64,000 nucleotides of DNA from Mucilaginibacter endophyticus (lineage in GTDB: Bacteria; Bacteroidota; Bacteroidia; Sphingobacteriales; Sphingobacteriaceae). The notes under the pieces are model-generated. The model searched no databases. It was not told the DNA's origin and worked only from the letters and a program-made list of their open reading frames with translations. The stretch covers positions 23,931 to 87,930 of the forward strand of contig NZ_QPCG01000005.1 of NCBI RefSeq assembly GCF_003351025.1, read 5' to 3'. Within the stretch, counting starts at the first letter, position 1; every line of letters begins with the position of its first letter. This document shows positions 15,867 to 25,340 of the stretch, piece by piece. The translations under genes and the position numbers were made by a program.

Positions 15867-17276
15867 ATGAGCACATTTAAAATTACTACCACTTATAAAA
15901 AGCTACTGGCCGATACCACTACGCCGGTTAGCATTTACCTTCGCTTGCGCGACGTATTTCCCAACTCGCTGTTGCTGGAAAGTTCTGACTACCACAGCCG
16001 CGAAAACAGCACCAGCTACATTTGCTGCGAACCATTAAGCGGCATAGTGCTGAATAATGGCGTGCTAAAAAAGCAATACCCCGATGGCAGCCATGAAACC
16101 CATGAGCCCGGCACGTTTGAGCTGATAGAACAGATCAACAGTTTCATCGGCAGCTTTGAAACTGACTCGTTGCCGCTAAAAATGATCACCAATGGTTTGT
16201 TCGGCTATTTTACCCATGAGGCGGTTGAACATTATGAAACCATCAAACTAAAGCAAAGCGATAATACCGATCGTAAAATACCGGTAATGCAGTACCATAT
16301 CTACAGGTACATCATCGCTATCGACCACTTTAAGAACGAACTCTACATCTTCCACAACCAGCCTGAAGGCGCTCCAACCAATGGCGGTATCGAAAAACTG
16401 GAATACCTCATCAAAAACAAAAACTTTCCCGAATACAGCTTCAAAAGTAACGGCGATGAAAAATCAAACCTCACCGGCGATGAGTTTATTGCTATAGTAG
16501 AGAAAATGAAGCAGCATATTTACCGTGGCGATGTTTTCCAGATAGTGCCTTCAAGAGCTTTTTCGCGCACTTTCCTGGGCGATGAATTTAATGTTTACCG
16601 TGCCCTGCGTTCCATCAATCCATCGCCATACCTGTTTTATTTTGACTTTGGCGATTTCCGGATCTTCGGTTCATCGCCGGAGGCACAGATCACCATAAAA
16701 AATAATGTAGCCAATATTTTTCCGATAGCAGGAACATTTAAACGCAGCGGCGACGACGAGAAAGACGCCGAACTGGCCCGTAACCTGGAGAATGACCCAA
16801 AAGAATCGGCAGAACATGTTATGCTGGTTGACCTGGCCCGTAACGACCTGAGCCGTCATTGTGAAAATGTAACGGTTAAAGCCTTTAAAGAGGTACAGTA
16901 CTATTCACATCTTATCCACCTGGTATCGCACGTAAGCGGTAAGCTTAAACCCGGCGCATCGGCATTTAAAGTAGTAGCTGATACATATCCTGCAGGTACG
17001 CTGAGCGGCGCTCCCAAATACCGCGCTATGGAAATTATCGACGAAAATGAAAATATTAAACGCAGCTTCTACAGCGGCGCGATAGGTTTCCTTGGGTTTA
17101 ATGGTGACTTTAACCATGCCATTATGATCCGCTCATTCCTGAGCAAGAATAACACTTTACATTACCAGGCAGGTGCAGGCATTGTAGCCGGCTCTATACC
17201 CGAAAGCGAACTGAGGGAGGTTGATACCAAGATCTCGGCCTTGCGCAGGGCTTTTGAGTTGGCGGAGGAGTTGTAG
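15867..17276 (+). CDS. trpE: Anthranilate synthase component I
   Basis: A 469-residue chorismate-binding enzyme that makes anthranilate with TrpG, the first step of tryptophan synthesis. Conserved blocks are IYRGDVFQIVPSRAFSR, INPSPYLFYFDFGDFRIFGSSPE, FPIAGTFKRSGDDEKDAELARNL, ESAEHVMLVDLARNDLSR, YPAGTLSGAPKYRAMEII and YQAGAGIVAGSIPESELREV. The N-terminal LLLESSD pattern is the usual Trp feedback-site region. It is controlled by the upstream attenuator and is followed by trpG. Confidence 0.97.
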   Translation: MSTFKITTTYKKLLADTTTPVSIYLRLRDVFPNSLLLESSDYHSRENSTSYICCEPLSGIVLNNGVLKKQYPDGSHETHEPGTFELIEQINSFIGSFETDSLPLKMITNGLFGYFTHEAVEHYETIKLKQSDNTDRKIPVMQYHIYRYIIAIDHFKNELYIFHNQPEGAPTNGGIEKLEYLIKNKNFPEYSFKSNGDEKSNLTGDEFIAIVEKMKQHIYRGDVFQIVPSRAFSRTFLGDEFNVYRALRSINPSPYLFYFDFGDFRIFGSSPEAQITIKNNVANIFPIAGTFKRSGDDEKDAELARNLENDPKESAEHVMLVDLARNDLSRHCENVTVKAFKEVQYYSHLIHLVSHVSGKLKPGASAFKVVADTYPAGTLSGAPKYRAMEIIDENENIKRSFYSGAIGFLGFNGDFNHAIMIRSFLSKNNTLHYQAGAGIVAGSIPESELREVDTKISALRRAFELAEEL

Positions 17277-17280
17277 GTTA

Positions 17281-17418
17281 CGCCCCCTAACCCCCTAAAG
17301 GGGGAACAATGGTGGACAAAGAAGTTATATAGATATACAGATAGTTTTAAGATAAAAATACAATGAACGAAAATACAAATACTAATCAAGGCACCCCCTT
17401 TAGGGGGCGGGGGGGGCG
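17281..17418. repeat. C-rich palindromic element (family D) spanning the trpG start
   Basis: Left arm 17281-17307 (CGCCCCCTAACCCCCTAAAG then GGGG) and right arm 17391-17418 (CACCCCCTTTAGGGGGCGGG then GGGGG) are inverted copies that flank about 83 bp of AT-rich sequence. The trpG start codon (17363) lies in the middle and the right arm is translated. A second copy with the same arms sits between folE and fabD (45813-45906). Confidence 0.85.
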
Positions 17419-17983
17419 AATCCTAATAATAGACAATTACGATTCCTTTACCTATAACCTGGTGCATTTGGTTAATGAGCTTGGTCTGGAGTGCGAGGTT
17501 TGGAGGAATGATCAGTTTGCCATTGAAGATGTGGATACTTTTGATAAAATCATCCTTTCGCCGGGACCTGGTATTCCCTCTGAAGCAGGCTTATTGCTGG
17601 ATGTGATAGAAAAATATGCCCCTACTAAAAGCATATTTGGCGTATGCCTTGGGCAGCAGGCCATTGCCGAAGCATTTGGCGGCAGTTTGTACAATCTTAA
17701 CCAGCCGATGCACGGTATAGCAACGCCTATAAAAGTCACCGATGGAGAAGAAGAGCTTTTTGCCGGTTTGCCCGAAAGTTTTAAAGTTGGCCGTTACCAC
17801 TCGTGGGTGGTAAGTGGTAATGATCTGCCCGATTCATTACAGGTTACTGCCATTGATGAGGCCGATAATTCGATCATGGCGCTTAGGCATAAGCAATATG
17901 ACGTAAGGGGCGTACAGTTTCACCCCGAATCAATCCTGACCGATTTTGGGAAAGAAATGATGCAAAACTGGCTAAAGGCTTAG
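17363..17983 (+). CDS. trpG: Anthranilate synthase component II, glutamine amidotransferase
   Basis: A 206-residue class I glutaminase that supplies ammonia to TrpE. The catalytic Cys is in FGVCLGQQAIAEAFGG, and the His-Glu pair is in GVQFHPESILTDFG. The conserved domain begins at ILIIDNYDSFTYNLVHLVNE (residue 20), where related proteins usually have their start Met. The first 19 residues (MNENTNTNQGTPFRGRGGR) are encoded by the inside and right arm of a palindromic repeat, and no ATG, GTG or TTG lies at the usual position. The repeat therefore appears to provide the start codon. Confidence 0.96.
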   Translation: MNENTNTNQGTPFRGRGGRILIIDNYDSFTYNLVHLVNELGLECEVWRNDQFAIEDVDTFDKIILSPGPGIPSEAGLLLDVIEKYAPTKSIFGVCLGQQAIAEAFGGSLYNLNQPMHGIATPIKVTDGEEELFAGLPESFKVGRYHSWVVSGNDLPDSLQVTAIDEADNSIMALRHKQYDVRGVQFHPESILTDFGKEMMQNWLKA

Positions 17984-18041
17984 TTTTAAGGAATTATGAT
18001 AACTTTGTTTTCTTTGATTATTAAAGAAATAAATCTATAAT

Positions 18042-18146
18042 ATGTCATTGCGAGCGATAGCGTGGCAATCTCGTAGCATGAAAAGCAAACATGCGAGTAG
18101 TTCTACAGGGACAGCTACGAGATTGCTTCGTACCTCGCAATGACAT
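18042..18146. repeat. Palindromic intergenic repeat, family A (long form)
   Basis: A 105-bp copy with the same outer arms and GGCAATCTCGTAGC / GCTACGAGATTGC inner arms as the element at 7660-7755. It lies in the gap between trpG and trpC, so it is probably transcribed as part of the trp mRNA and would form a long hairpin there. Confidence 0.88.
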
Positions 18147-18167
18147 AAATATTAGTACTTCGATCAC

Positions 18168-18950
18168 ATGACCATACTTGATAAAATAGTTGCCAATAAA
18201 AAAAGAGAAGTTGCTTCGGCAAAAAAACGCACATCGTATACTGTACTTGAAGAATCGGAATATTTTCACCGCGATACTCACTCATTTAAGGAGTTTTTGC
18301 TTGATCCGGCACGTACCGGTATCATAGCCGAGTTTAAGCGTAAATCGCCGTCAAAAGGTATCATTAACGACAAAGTGAGGGTTAGCGCCGTTACTACCGA
18401 TTACGCCGCTGCAGGCGCTTCTGCTCTTTCAGTTTTAACCGATCGCAATTTTTTCATGGGAAAAAAAGCTGACCTGGTAAAAGCCCGTTCGGTGAATAAT
18501 ATTCCTGTATTGCGCAAGGATTTTATGATAGATGAGTACCAGGTTATAGAGGCCAAGTCATTAGGCGCGGATATCATCCTGCTTATAGCTGCCATACTTA
18601 CCCCGGCCGAAATTGACAACCTTGCCAAACTGGCTAAAAGTTTAGGTTTAAATGTATTACTTGAGGTACACAACCTTGAGGAACTTGAGCGCAGTATCAA
18701 CCCTAACCTGGATGCTATCGGCGTAAACAACCGCAACCTTGCCGATTTTACCGTATCGGTGGAAACTTCATATAAACTGGCCAAGCACATCCCTGCCGAG
18801 TTTATGAAGATTTCGGAAAGCGCCATTAGCGATCCGGAAACTATTCGCCATCTTAAGCTGGAAGGTTTTAATGGCTTCCTTATTGGCGAAACCTTTATGA
18901 AGCAGCCTGACCCAGGACAAGCCATGCGCGATTTTGTTGCGTTGTTATAA
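18168..18950 (+). CDS. trpC: Indole-3-glycerol phosphate synthase
   Basis: A 260-residue TIM-barrel enzyme that closes the indole ring in tryptophan synthesis. The family motifs are IIAEFKRKSPSKGIIND (catalytic Lys region), LSVLTDRNFFMG, VLRKDFMIDEYQVIEAKSLGADIILLIAA, VLLEVHNLEELER, IGVNNRNLADFTVSVETS and ISESAISDPETI. It starts 22 bp after the family A repeat. trpD, which usually lies between trpG and trpC, is absent here, and so are trpF, trpB and trpA. Confidence 0.97.
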   Translation: MTILDKIVANKKREVASAKKRTSYTVLEESEYFHRDTHSFKEFLLDPARTGIIAEFKRKSPSKGIINDKVRVSAVTTDYAAAGASALSVLTDRNFFMGKKADLVKARSVNNIPVLRKDFMIDEYQVIEAKSLGADIILLIAAILTPAEIDNLAKLAKSLGLNVLLEVHNLEELERSINPNLDAIGVNNRNLADFTVSVETSYKLAKHIPAEFMKISESAISDPETIRHLKLEGFNGFLIGETFMKQPDPGQAMRDFVALL

Positions 18951-18976
18951 TTTTATAACCCGGTTAAAACGATATC

Positions 18977-19372
18977 GTGTTTACAGAACAACAGTTAAAA
19001 GCAGCGCATGGCAAGGTGAAAACCGGAGCCGATTTCCCCCAATATATCAATGAAATAAAACAGCTTGGCTTGCTGAGATATGAATTTTGGGTTGATAATG
19101 GCCGCATCATCTATTATGGTGAAAATGATCATGTAATAAACAGCGAGCCTAAATATCCCTTGCTGGATATAGCCAAAGATTCATCGCCCGAGCAATTGAA
19201 ACATACCATAACCATTCATCAGCAAGGGCAAACAGATTTTATCACCTTTTGTAATCAGGCTGCCGAAGCCGGTGTTGAAAAATGGGTGATTGATACACAA
19301 AAGATGCTATGCAGCTACTACGATTTGGCTGGCCATAAACTGGTTGCTGAGCCTATTCCGCAAATAGCATAA
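18977..19372 (+). CDS. DUF1398 family protein
   Basis: A 131-residue cytoplasmic protein that starts with GTG 26 bp after trpC. MFTEQQLKAAHGKVKTGADFPQYINEIKQLGLLRYEFWVDNGRIIYYG fits the DUF1398 family, known from small proteins of unknown function. Its position as the last gene before a good terminator makes cotranscription with trpE-G-C likely. Whether it contributes to tryptophan metabolism is unknown. Confidence 0.8.
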   Translation: MFTEQQLKAAHGKVKTGADFPQYINEIKQLGLLRYEFWVDNGRIIYYGENDHVINSEPKYPLLDIAKDSSPEQLKHTITIHQQGQTDFITFCNQAAEAGVEKWVIDTQKMLCSYYDLAGHKLVAEPIPQIA

Positions 19373-19392
19373 AATACATCAGGATTGTTTTT

Positions 19393-19427
19393 AATGCCCG
19401 GTTAGGATATAGCCGGGCATTTTTTTT
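19393..19427 (+). terminator. Intrinsic terminator of the trp unit
   Basis: AATGCCCGG (19393-19401) pairs with CCGGGCATT (19413-19421), followed by seven T residues, 20 bp after the DUF1398 stop codon. Confidence 0.87.
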
Positions 19428-19631
19428 AACCAGAAATAGAAATAATTTCACAGGGGTTTCATTGTTCATTTTGTTCATGTTTTATCGAACATATTTCGGT
19501 ATTTTACGTAAAAGGGCACACATCAATACCTGGCTGGCGTACAATGTCGTTATCTGCCAGCCCGAAAATCTGTGCTCAATAAGAGGCTTCTTTTAAAAAA
19601 GAAGGCTTGCTTGCGGTCACATTTATTGAGT

Positions 19632-22600
19632 ATGAAGAGACTTATGAAGAAGATTAATAAGCCGTTACTTATACTACTACTTTTGCTGATCCTTACTTCA
19701 TTTGCCGGGTACAGCCAAAACTGCACGTTAAATGTTTCAATAACCTCAACAGCTACAACCATTTGTTCGGGAAAAAGTGTAACCCTGACTGCCAATACAA
19801 GCGGAGGCACAGGTCCGTTTACCTATGTCTGGAATACTGGCGAAAGCACCCAATCTATTGACGTAAACCAGGGTGGAAATTATACCGTTACCGTGAGCGA
19901 TAAAACCCCGGGTTGCCAGCCAAAGGTAGCCAACTTTGGTGTCACTGCTGTAGCATCGCCAACCCCGCCTGTAGTTGATGCACAGGCTGTTTGCCCCAAT
20001 ACAGCCGCAACGTTGACAGCCAAAGCGCCGGGAGGTACTTACCAATGGTATGATGCTGATGGCAATTTTTTGTATACGGGTAATCCATATGTAACACCTC
20101 CGGTTAATAAGGCAACTCTTTTTTATGTAGAAACAACATTAAACAATTGTACCAGTACAAGAAGCTCGGTCTATGTTTATGTAACCGGAGGACCGGGTAT
20201 TCAGGCAGATCCGGTGTGTTATGGTACTTCGGCAACGTTAAAAGCATCAGGTGCCGATAGTTATGCATGGTATGACAATGCATCGGGTACGGGTACACCA
20301 TTAAGCAACGACGCCACGTTTTTGACACCTCCTTTATTTACAAACACTACTTATTATCTTTTTACAGTAATTAGGGGTTGTACCGGCGCGGGGATACCTG
20401 TGGTGGCACGGATCAACGCGCCACCTGCTATGCCGGTGGTAAACGCAACATATAGCGTTTGTTCGGGATCGTTAACAACTTTGCATGCCGATGCCTCCGG
20501 GGTGGTTGAATGGTATGATGTACCATCAGGAGGAACTCCGTTAATTTCAAGCCCTGATTTTACAACCCCGGTACTTACATCTCCTGTTACCTATTACGCG
20601 CAAACGCGTGTAGGCGATTGTACAAGTAACCGTATACCAATACCTGTATCTGTAACACCAATACCTGCCGCGCCGCCATCTCAAACAGCCAGCACCTGTT
20701 ATGGCACAAGCGCCGCGTTAACTGCCGACCCATCGCCTACAGGTACCTATACCTGGTATAAATCGGCAACGGGTGGTAGTCCGGTAGGCACAGGTAATAA
20801 TTTTACTACCCCAGTATTGACAAATAATACAACTTATTATGTTGAGCATACTACCGGTGGTTGCACAAGCAACCGTACACCGGTAACTGTTACAGTAACC
20901 CCGGCACCCGAACCTCCGATTATGCCCGACGGGCCGGTGATCTGTAACGGAACGTCAACACCTTTAACTGCGACATCTTCTGTACAAGGCGGAACTTTCC
21001 AATGGTTTACTACGGCTACCGGCGGTACCGCTCTTTTTACCGGCGATACATTTAACACCCCGGCGTTAACAGCCACTACAACCTATTATGTTCAAACTAT
21101 TGTTGGTGGATGTGTAAGCGACAGGTCGCCAATTACGGTGACTGTACTTGATGCCATTCCGGTTCCTGTTCCATCGGCTGATGTGCCAATATGCGCCGGA
21201 TCTTCGGCCACGCTTACAGTAACAGGCTCGCCCGATGATTATGAGTGGTATGATCAGCTAACCGGTGGCAATCTGCTGATAACCGGTAATACTTATGTTA
21301 CCCCAGAGTTAACCGCAAATGCAACCTATTATGTACAAAGTATAGCCAATGGCTGCAATAGTGCACGTATTGCGGTAACGGTGCATGTTAACAATCCTCC
21401 AGCGGCCCCGGCGGTTAATGGTACAGCAACGGTGTGCCCTGGCCAGCCCGCTACCCTGAGTGTTCCCGCGTCGGGGACAACGATTGAGTGGTATACCGAT
21501 GCTATCGGCGGAACGCTTTTGTTTACGGGTAACACCTATACTACAAATCCGGTGTTTAGTCAAACCACGTTTTACGCGCAGGCAAATAATGGTTCATGCG
21601 TAAGTCCGCGAACTGCCTTTACCGTATCTACAATTCCTATTATTGATCCACAGTTCCGGTATCCATCCGGTACGGTTTGTACTTCCGGAAGTAACGTTTC
21701 ACCAACAATTTATAACCCGGCCGGCGGCACTTTTACTTCAACACCGGCGGGACTTGTTTTTGTAAGTAATACTACCGGCGAGATCAATGTAGCAGCAAGC
21801 GCATTGGGAAAATATACCGTCATTTTTACCTATGGTGGTACATGCGCGGGGGCAGCCAGTCAAAGTATATCGATAGTTACAACACCTGATGCCCGTTTTA
21901 CCTACAATACCCCATTTTGTAAGGATGCTAAGAACCCCTTGCCAATTTTTGCAACAGGCGCCAGTGCCGGAGTTTTCAGTGAGCCTACAGGTCGACTTAA
22001 GTTTAAAAACCCCAGTACAGGTGAGATAGATCTTGCGAACAGTACGGCAGGAACATATACCGTAACTAATACAATTGCAGCAAGCAGCGGATGCCCGGCA
22101 AGCGTTGCCACGGGGACCGTAACCCTTTACAATGCAGTTATAATAGATGCCGGGCCAAATCAGCCTGTACCACCGGGCGTGCCGGTACAACTGGCTGGTA
22201 GTGGAAACACTGCAACAAAATGGAGCGGTGGGGCAGGTTCATTCTCCGACCCTACAGATAAGAGGGCTATTTACACTCCTGCTCCGGGGGAGACAGTAGT
22301 CACACTTACGCTAACCTCCGATGATCCTGCCGGTCCCTGTAGTTTTAAATCGAGTACCGTTACTATATATATAAACCCGGTGCCCACCGCCCCTACGGCA
22401 TCTGCTAAACCTGTTTGCGTGGGTAGCACAACTACCCTCATAGCCACAGCACCAGGCGGAACATACCGTTGGTATAGCGATGCTTCCGGCGGTACACTCC
22501 TTAAAACCGGGCCTATATTTACTACTCCGCCAATACTTAATGATATTACTTACTACGTTTCAACAACTATAGGTGGCATTACAAGCAACAGGACTCCTGT

Positions 22601-24983
22601 TTTAGTTCATCCAACACCACAACCAGCAGCGCCGGAGGTTACATGGGCACCGGTTTGTGAAGGGACTTCCGCCATACTTACGGCAAGTGGTTCAACCGGT
22701 ACCTATACCTGGTATAATTTACCTCTTGGAGGCACCCCGATACATAATGGCAGTACTTTTTCTACAGCTCAGTTAACTATCAACAGAACTTATTATGTAG
22801 AAACTTCGGTTAATGGTTGTATTAGCGAGCGTAAAAGGGTTGATGTTGTAGTTACGCCTGCTCCGCAGATAACCAGCAGCCCTACCAGCGATCCGGTATG
22901 CAGCGGTACCGCGTTAAATTATGCCATTACTGCCGACCAGCCCGGTACAACTTTTTCATGGGACCGCCAGGCTGTGGCCGGCATCAGCAACCCTGCTGTA
23001 ACAGGCCAAACAACAAGCTCCATTACCGAAACACTTATTAACACCAAAGGGGCAGCTGTTGATGTAACTTATTCCATTACGCCATATTTGAATGGTTGCC
23101 CTGGGGAGGTGTTTCAATATGTAGTTACCGTAAATGCTACGCCTGTTGTTGTGAGTGATCCTCCGCCTCCGGTTTGTAATGCTGCAAGCCCTAATTATGA
23201 GGTTAAATTTAATCCGCAGGTAACAAGCTTTACCTGGAGCCGGGACGCGGTTCAGGGTATCAGTAACGCCGCCGTAACGGGACAGGCTTCCAAAACCATC
23301 AAAGAGGTGCTTTACAACACCACTAATGATCCCATTGTGGTTACTTACATGTTTAATTTTAAAACTAATGACTGCCCGGGCGCGCAATATCCGCTTAACG
23401 TAACAGTTAATCCGGGAGCGTCGGTTACCACCCCTCAACCAGATCCTATATGTAACAACACGCCGCTGGGGCTCACTTTAACATCCAATGTAGGGTCGGC
23501 TACGTTTTTGTGGAGCAGGCAGGCTGTGCCCGGTATCAGTAATGCGGCGGTTACTAATGCAACAGCAAACCCTATCAACGAAACCCTGGTGAATACTACA
23601 ACTAACCCTATTCAGGTATCTTATTTGGTAACACCTATGGCGTTTGGCTGTAGCAGCACGCCGGTTAAGTATAACGTGACAGTAATGCCCGAAACATCAA
23701 TGCATGAAATTTTTGTTAGCACACCCGTTTGCGAAGGGAATGAGATTACACTGCAAACCGTACCTGTAGCCAATGCCAGATATTTGTGGACAGGCCCCAA
23801 TAATTTCAGATCAGAAGGGACAAGCCCGATAGTAACCATTCCTAATGCTACGGCCGTCAACACCGGGGACTACAGTTTATCTATAATCCTGAATACCTGC
23901 CCAAGCGAGCCAAGTACTAAGACGGTTCAGGTAAACAGTATCCAAAGGATTGATGCCGGTCCTTCACATCCAGAATGTGTTAGCGTACCGTTTATACAAC
24001 TTGAAGGCTTTGTTAGCAGAAGCGGGATCTGGAGTGGTGGCCAGGGGGGAACATTCGCCCTTTTAAGTGATCCTAAGACTCAATATTTCCCATCCGCCGC
24101 AGACAGGGCTTTCGGGTCGGTTACTTTAACACTTACATCAACCGGCGTTGATTGCGCGCCGGTACACAGCGATGTCACCATTACTTTTGCGCCAAGCCCT
24201 GGCGCAGATGCCGGGCCGCCAAGTATTGATAATGTTTGTAATCAGAATCCTATGGTGGCTTTAAGTGGCCAGCCGCTTTCCGGTAATACCGTAAAGTGGA
24301 CTTCGGCTTCGGGATTGGGTAAATTCATTCCCTCAGATGTAGATAGAAATGTAACCTTTCAACCAGATCCGATTGATATTGCCAAAGGCTCGGTTAAATT
24401 AACGCTTACAGCAACCCAGGCAGATGATTGTCATACACCTACTGATGACATCACTATTAATTTTGTTCCGCCGCCAACGGTACAAGCCGATGCCGCAGGC
24501 GATACAAGGTATGTTTTGAAAGACCATACCATCACTTTAAACCCTGTGGTGAGCAGTGATAACGTAACATATGAATGGACCCCGGCCACCGGCCTGAGCA
24601 GCACTAACGTTAAAAATCCGGTTGTAACCGGCGATCAGGATATTGTTTATCAGCTTAAAATTACCGAGAAATCAAACGGATGTGTAAACCAGAGCCAAGT
24701 TGCTGTTAAGGTTTCGCCGGTAATAAACATCAGCAATACATTTACACCTAATGGTGATGGCATAAATGACTACTGGGAGATTAAAGGCCTTGTAGCTTAT
24801 GAAAACAGTACTGTTGATGTTTATAACCGTTACGGGCAACCGTTGTTCCACTCGGTAGGATATCCTAAACCATGGGATGGTACTTACCAGGGAAAACAGA
24901 TGCCGTCAGGTACTTACTACTATGTAGTAAATACAAAGATGAATAACCAGGTTCTTTCGGGGTATGTAGTGATTTTACGTTGA
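19632..24983 (+). CDS. Giant secreted Ig-repeat protein with type B (CHU_C) T9SS sorting domain
   Basis: About 1783 residues from MKRLMKKINK at 19632 (the frame is open from 19572). A signal peptide (LLILLLLLILTSFAGYSQ) is followed by some 19 beta-sandwich units of about 75-90 residues. Most N-terminal units are Ig-like modules with a Cys pair and a repeating pattern C.GTSATLTA...YxWY....GGTxLxTGxxFxTPxLTxxTTYYV...GCxSxRTPVxVxV. Three later units with FSWDRQAVxGISNxAVTG are PKD-like. The C-terminal 85 residues (NTFTPNGDGINDYWEIKG ... PSGTYYYVV) are the gliding-motility-associated CHU_C domain, recognised by the type IX secretion system. A cell-surface adhesin role is likely but inferred. Confidence 0.92.
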   Translation: MKRLMKKINKPLLILLLLLILTSFAGYSQNCTLNVSITSTATTICSGKSVTLTANTSGGTGPFTYVWNTGESTQSIDVNQGGNYTVTVSDKTPGCQPKVANFGVTAVASPTPPVVDAQAVCPNTAATLTAKAPGGTYQWYDADGNFLYTGNPYVTPPVNKATLFYVETTLNNCTSTRSSVYVYVTGGPGIQADPVCYGTSATLKASGADSYAWYDNASGTGTPLSNDATFLTPPLFTNTTYYLFTVIRGCTGAGIPVVARINAPPAMPVVNATYSVCSGSLTTLHADASGVVEWYDVPSGGTPLISSPDFTTPVLTSPVTYYAQTRVGDCTSNRIPIPVSVTPIPAAPPSQTASTCYGTSAALTADPSPTGTYTWYKSATGGSPVGTGNNFTTPVLTNNTTYYVEHTTGGCTSNRTPVTVTVTPAPEPPIMPDGPVICNGTSTPLTATSSVQGGTFQWFTTATGGTALFTGDTFNTPALTATTTYYVQTIVGGCVSDRSPITVTVLDAIPVPVPSADVPICAGSSATLTVTGSPDDYEWYDQLTGGNLLITGNTYVTPELTANATYYVQSIANGCNSARIAVTVHVNNPPAAPAVNGTATVCPGQPATLSVPASGTTIEWYTDAIGGTLLFTGNTYTTNPVFSQTTFYAQANNGSCVSPRTAFTVSTIPIIDPQFRYPSGTVCTSGSNVSPTIYNPAGGTFTSTPAGLVFVSNTTGEINVAASALGKYTVIFTYGGTCAGAASQSISIVTTPDARFTYNTPFCKDAKNPLPIFATGASAGVFSEPTGRLKFKNPSTGEIDLANSTAGTYTVTNTIAASSGCPASVATGTVTLYNAVIIDAGPNQPVPPGVPVQLAGSGNTATKWSGGAGSFSDPTDKRAIYTPAPGETVVTLTLTSDDPAGPCSFKSSTVTIYINPVPTAPTASAKPVCVGSTTTLIATAPGGTYRWYSDASGGTLLKTGPIFTTPPILNDITYYVSTTIGGITSNRTPVLVHPTPQPAAPEVTWAPVCEGTSAILTASGSTGTYTWYNLPLGGTPIHNGSTFSTAQLTINRTYYVETSVNGCISERKRVDVVVTPAPQITSSPTSDPVCSGTALNYAITADQPGTTFSWDRQAVAGISNPAVTGQTTSSITETLINTKGAAVDVTYSITPYLNGCPGEVFQYVVTVNATPVVVSDPPPPVCNAASPNYEVKFNPQVTSFTWSRDAVQGISNAAVTGQASKTIKEVLYNTTNDPIVVTYMFNFKTNDCPGAQYPLNVTVNPGASVTTPQPDPICNNTPLGLTLTSNVGSATFLWSRQAVPGISNAAVTNATANPINETLVNTTTNPIQVSYLVTPMAFGCSSTPVKYNVTVMPETSMHEIFVSTPVCEGNEITLQTVPVANARYLWTGPNNFRSEGTSPIVTIPNATAVNTGDYSLSIILNTCPSEPSTKTVQVNSIQRIDAGPSHPECVSVPFIQLEGFVSRSGIWSGGQGGTFALLSDPKTQYFPSAADRAFGSVTLTLTSTGVDCAPVHSDVTITFAPSPGADAGPPSIDNVCNQNPMVALSGQPLSGNTVKWTSASGLGKFIPSDVDRNVTFQPDPIDIAKGSVKLTLTATQADDCHTPTDDITINFVPPPTVQADAAGDTRYVLKDHTITLNPVVSSDNVTYEWTPATGLSSTNVKNPVVTGDQDIVYQLKITEKSNGCVNQSQVAVKVSPVINISNTFTPNGDGINDYWEIKGLVAYENSTVDVYNRYGQPLFHSVGYPKPWDGTYQGKQMPSGTYYYVVNTKMNNQVLSGYVVILR

Positions 24984-24989
24984 TGAAAC

Positions 24990-25181
24990 TTAAAGTAGTT
25001 TTAGTACTATTAAAAGCGCCACGAACGAGAATACAGCCAGGTTCAAGAACTGTTTTGACCGCAGGTTTGCCTGGACAATTTCAGAGGCACGGCCATTATC
25101 AATGAAACGATAATATCTGCGGCTGTAACCGTATGATATGATAAAAAGGATTAAAGGAATGTAAAGCAGTAAATATTTCAT
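24990..25181 (-). CDS. Small two-helix membrane protein
   Basis: A frame of 63 residues from MKYLLLYIPLILFIISYG at 25181 (open upstream to 25217). Two hydrophobic helices flank a basic and polar middle (RRYYRFIDNGRASEIVQANLRSKQ). It is convergent with the giant repeat protein, ending 7 bp from its stop codon. I recognise no named family. The hydrophobic pattern and clean start support a real gene, but the evidence is limited. Confidence 0.6.
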   Translation of the reverse strand: MKYLLLYIPLILFIISYGYSRRYYRFIDNGRASEIVQANLRSKQFLNLAVFSFVALLIVLKLL

Positions 25182-25340
25182 TAACATAAAATTAAGCAAA
25201 CGCCTATTTTTAGCCAATGGTTAAAAAAAACTGAACGGAATGAATAAAACAATTATTATGTGGTTTTGTAACGTTTTGTTTAGTTGATAACTAATAGATT
25301 TTCAGTTTTTTATTGCTTTGCTATTGCTATCCTGCATCAT

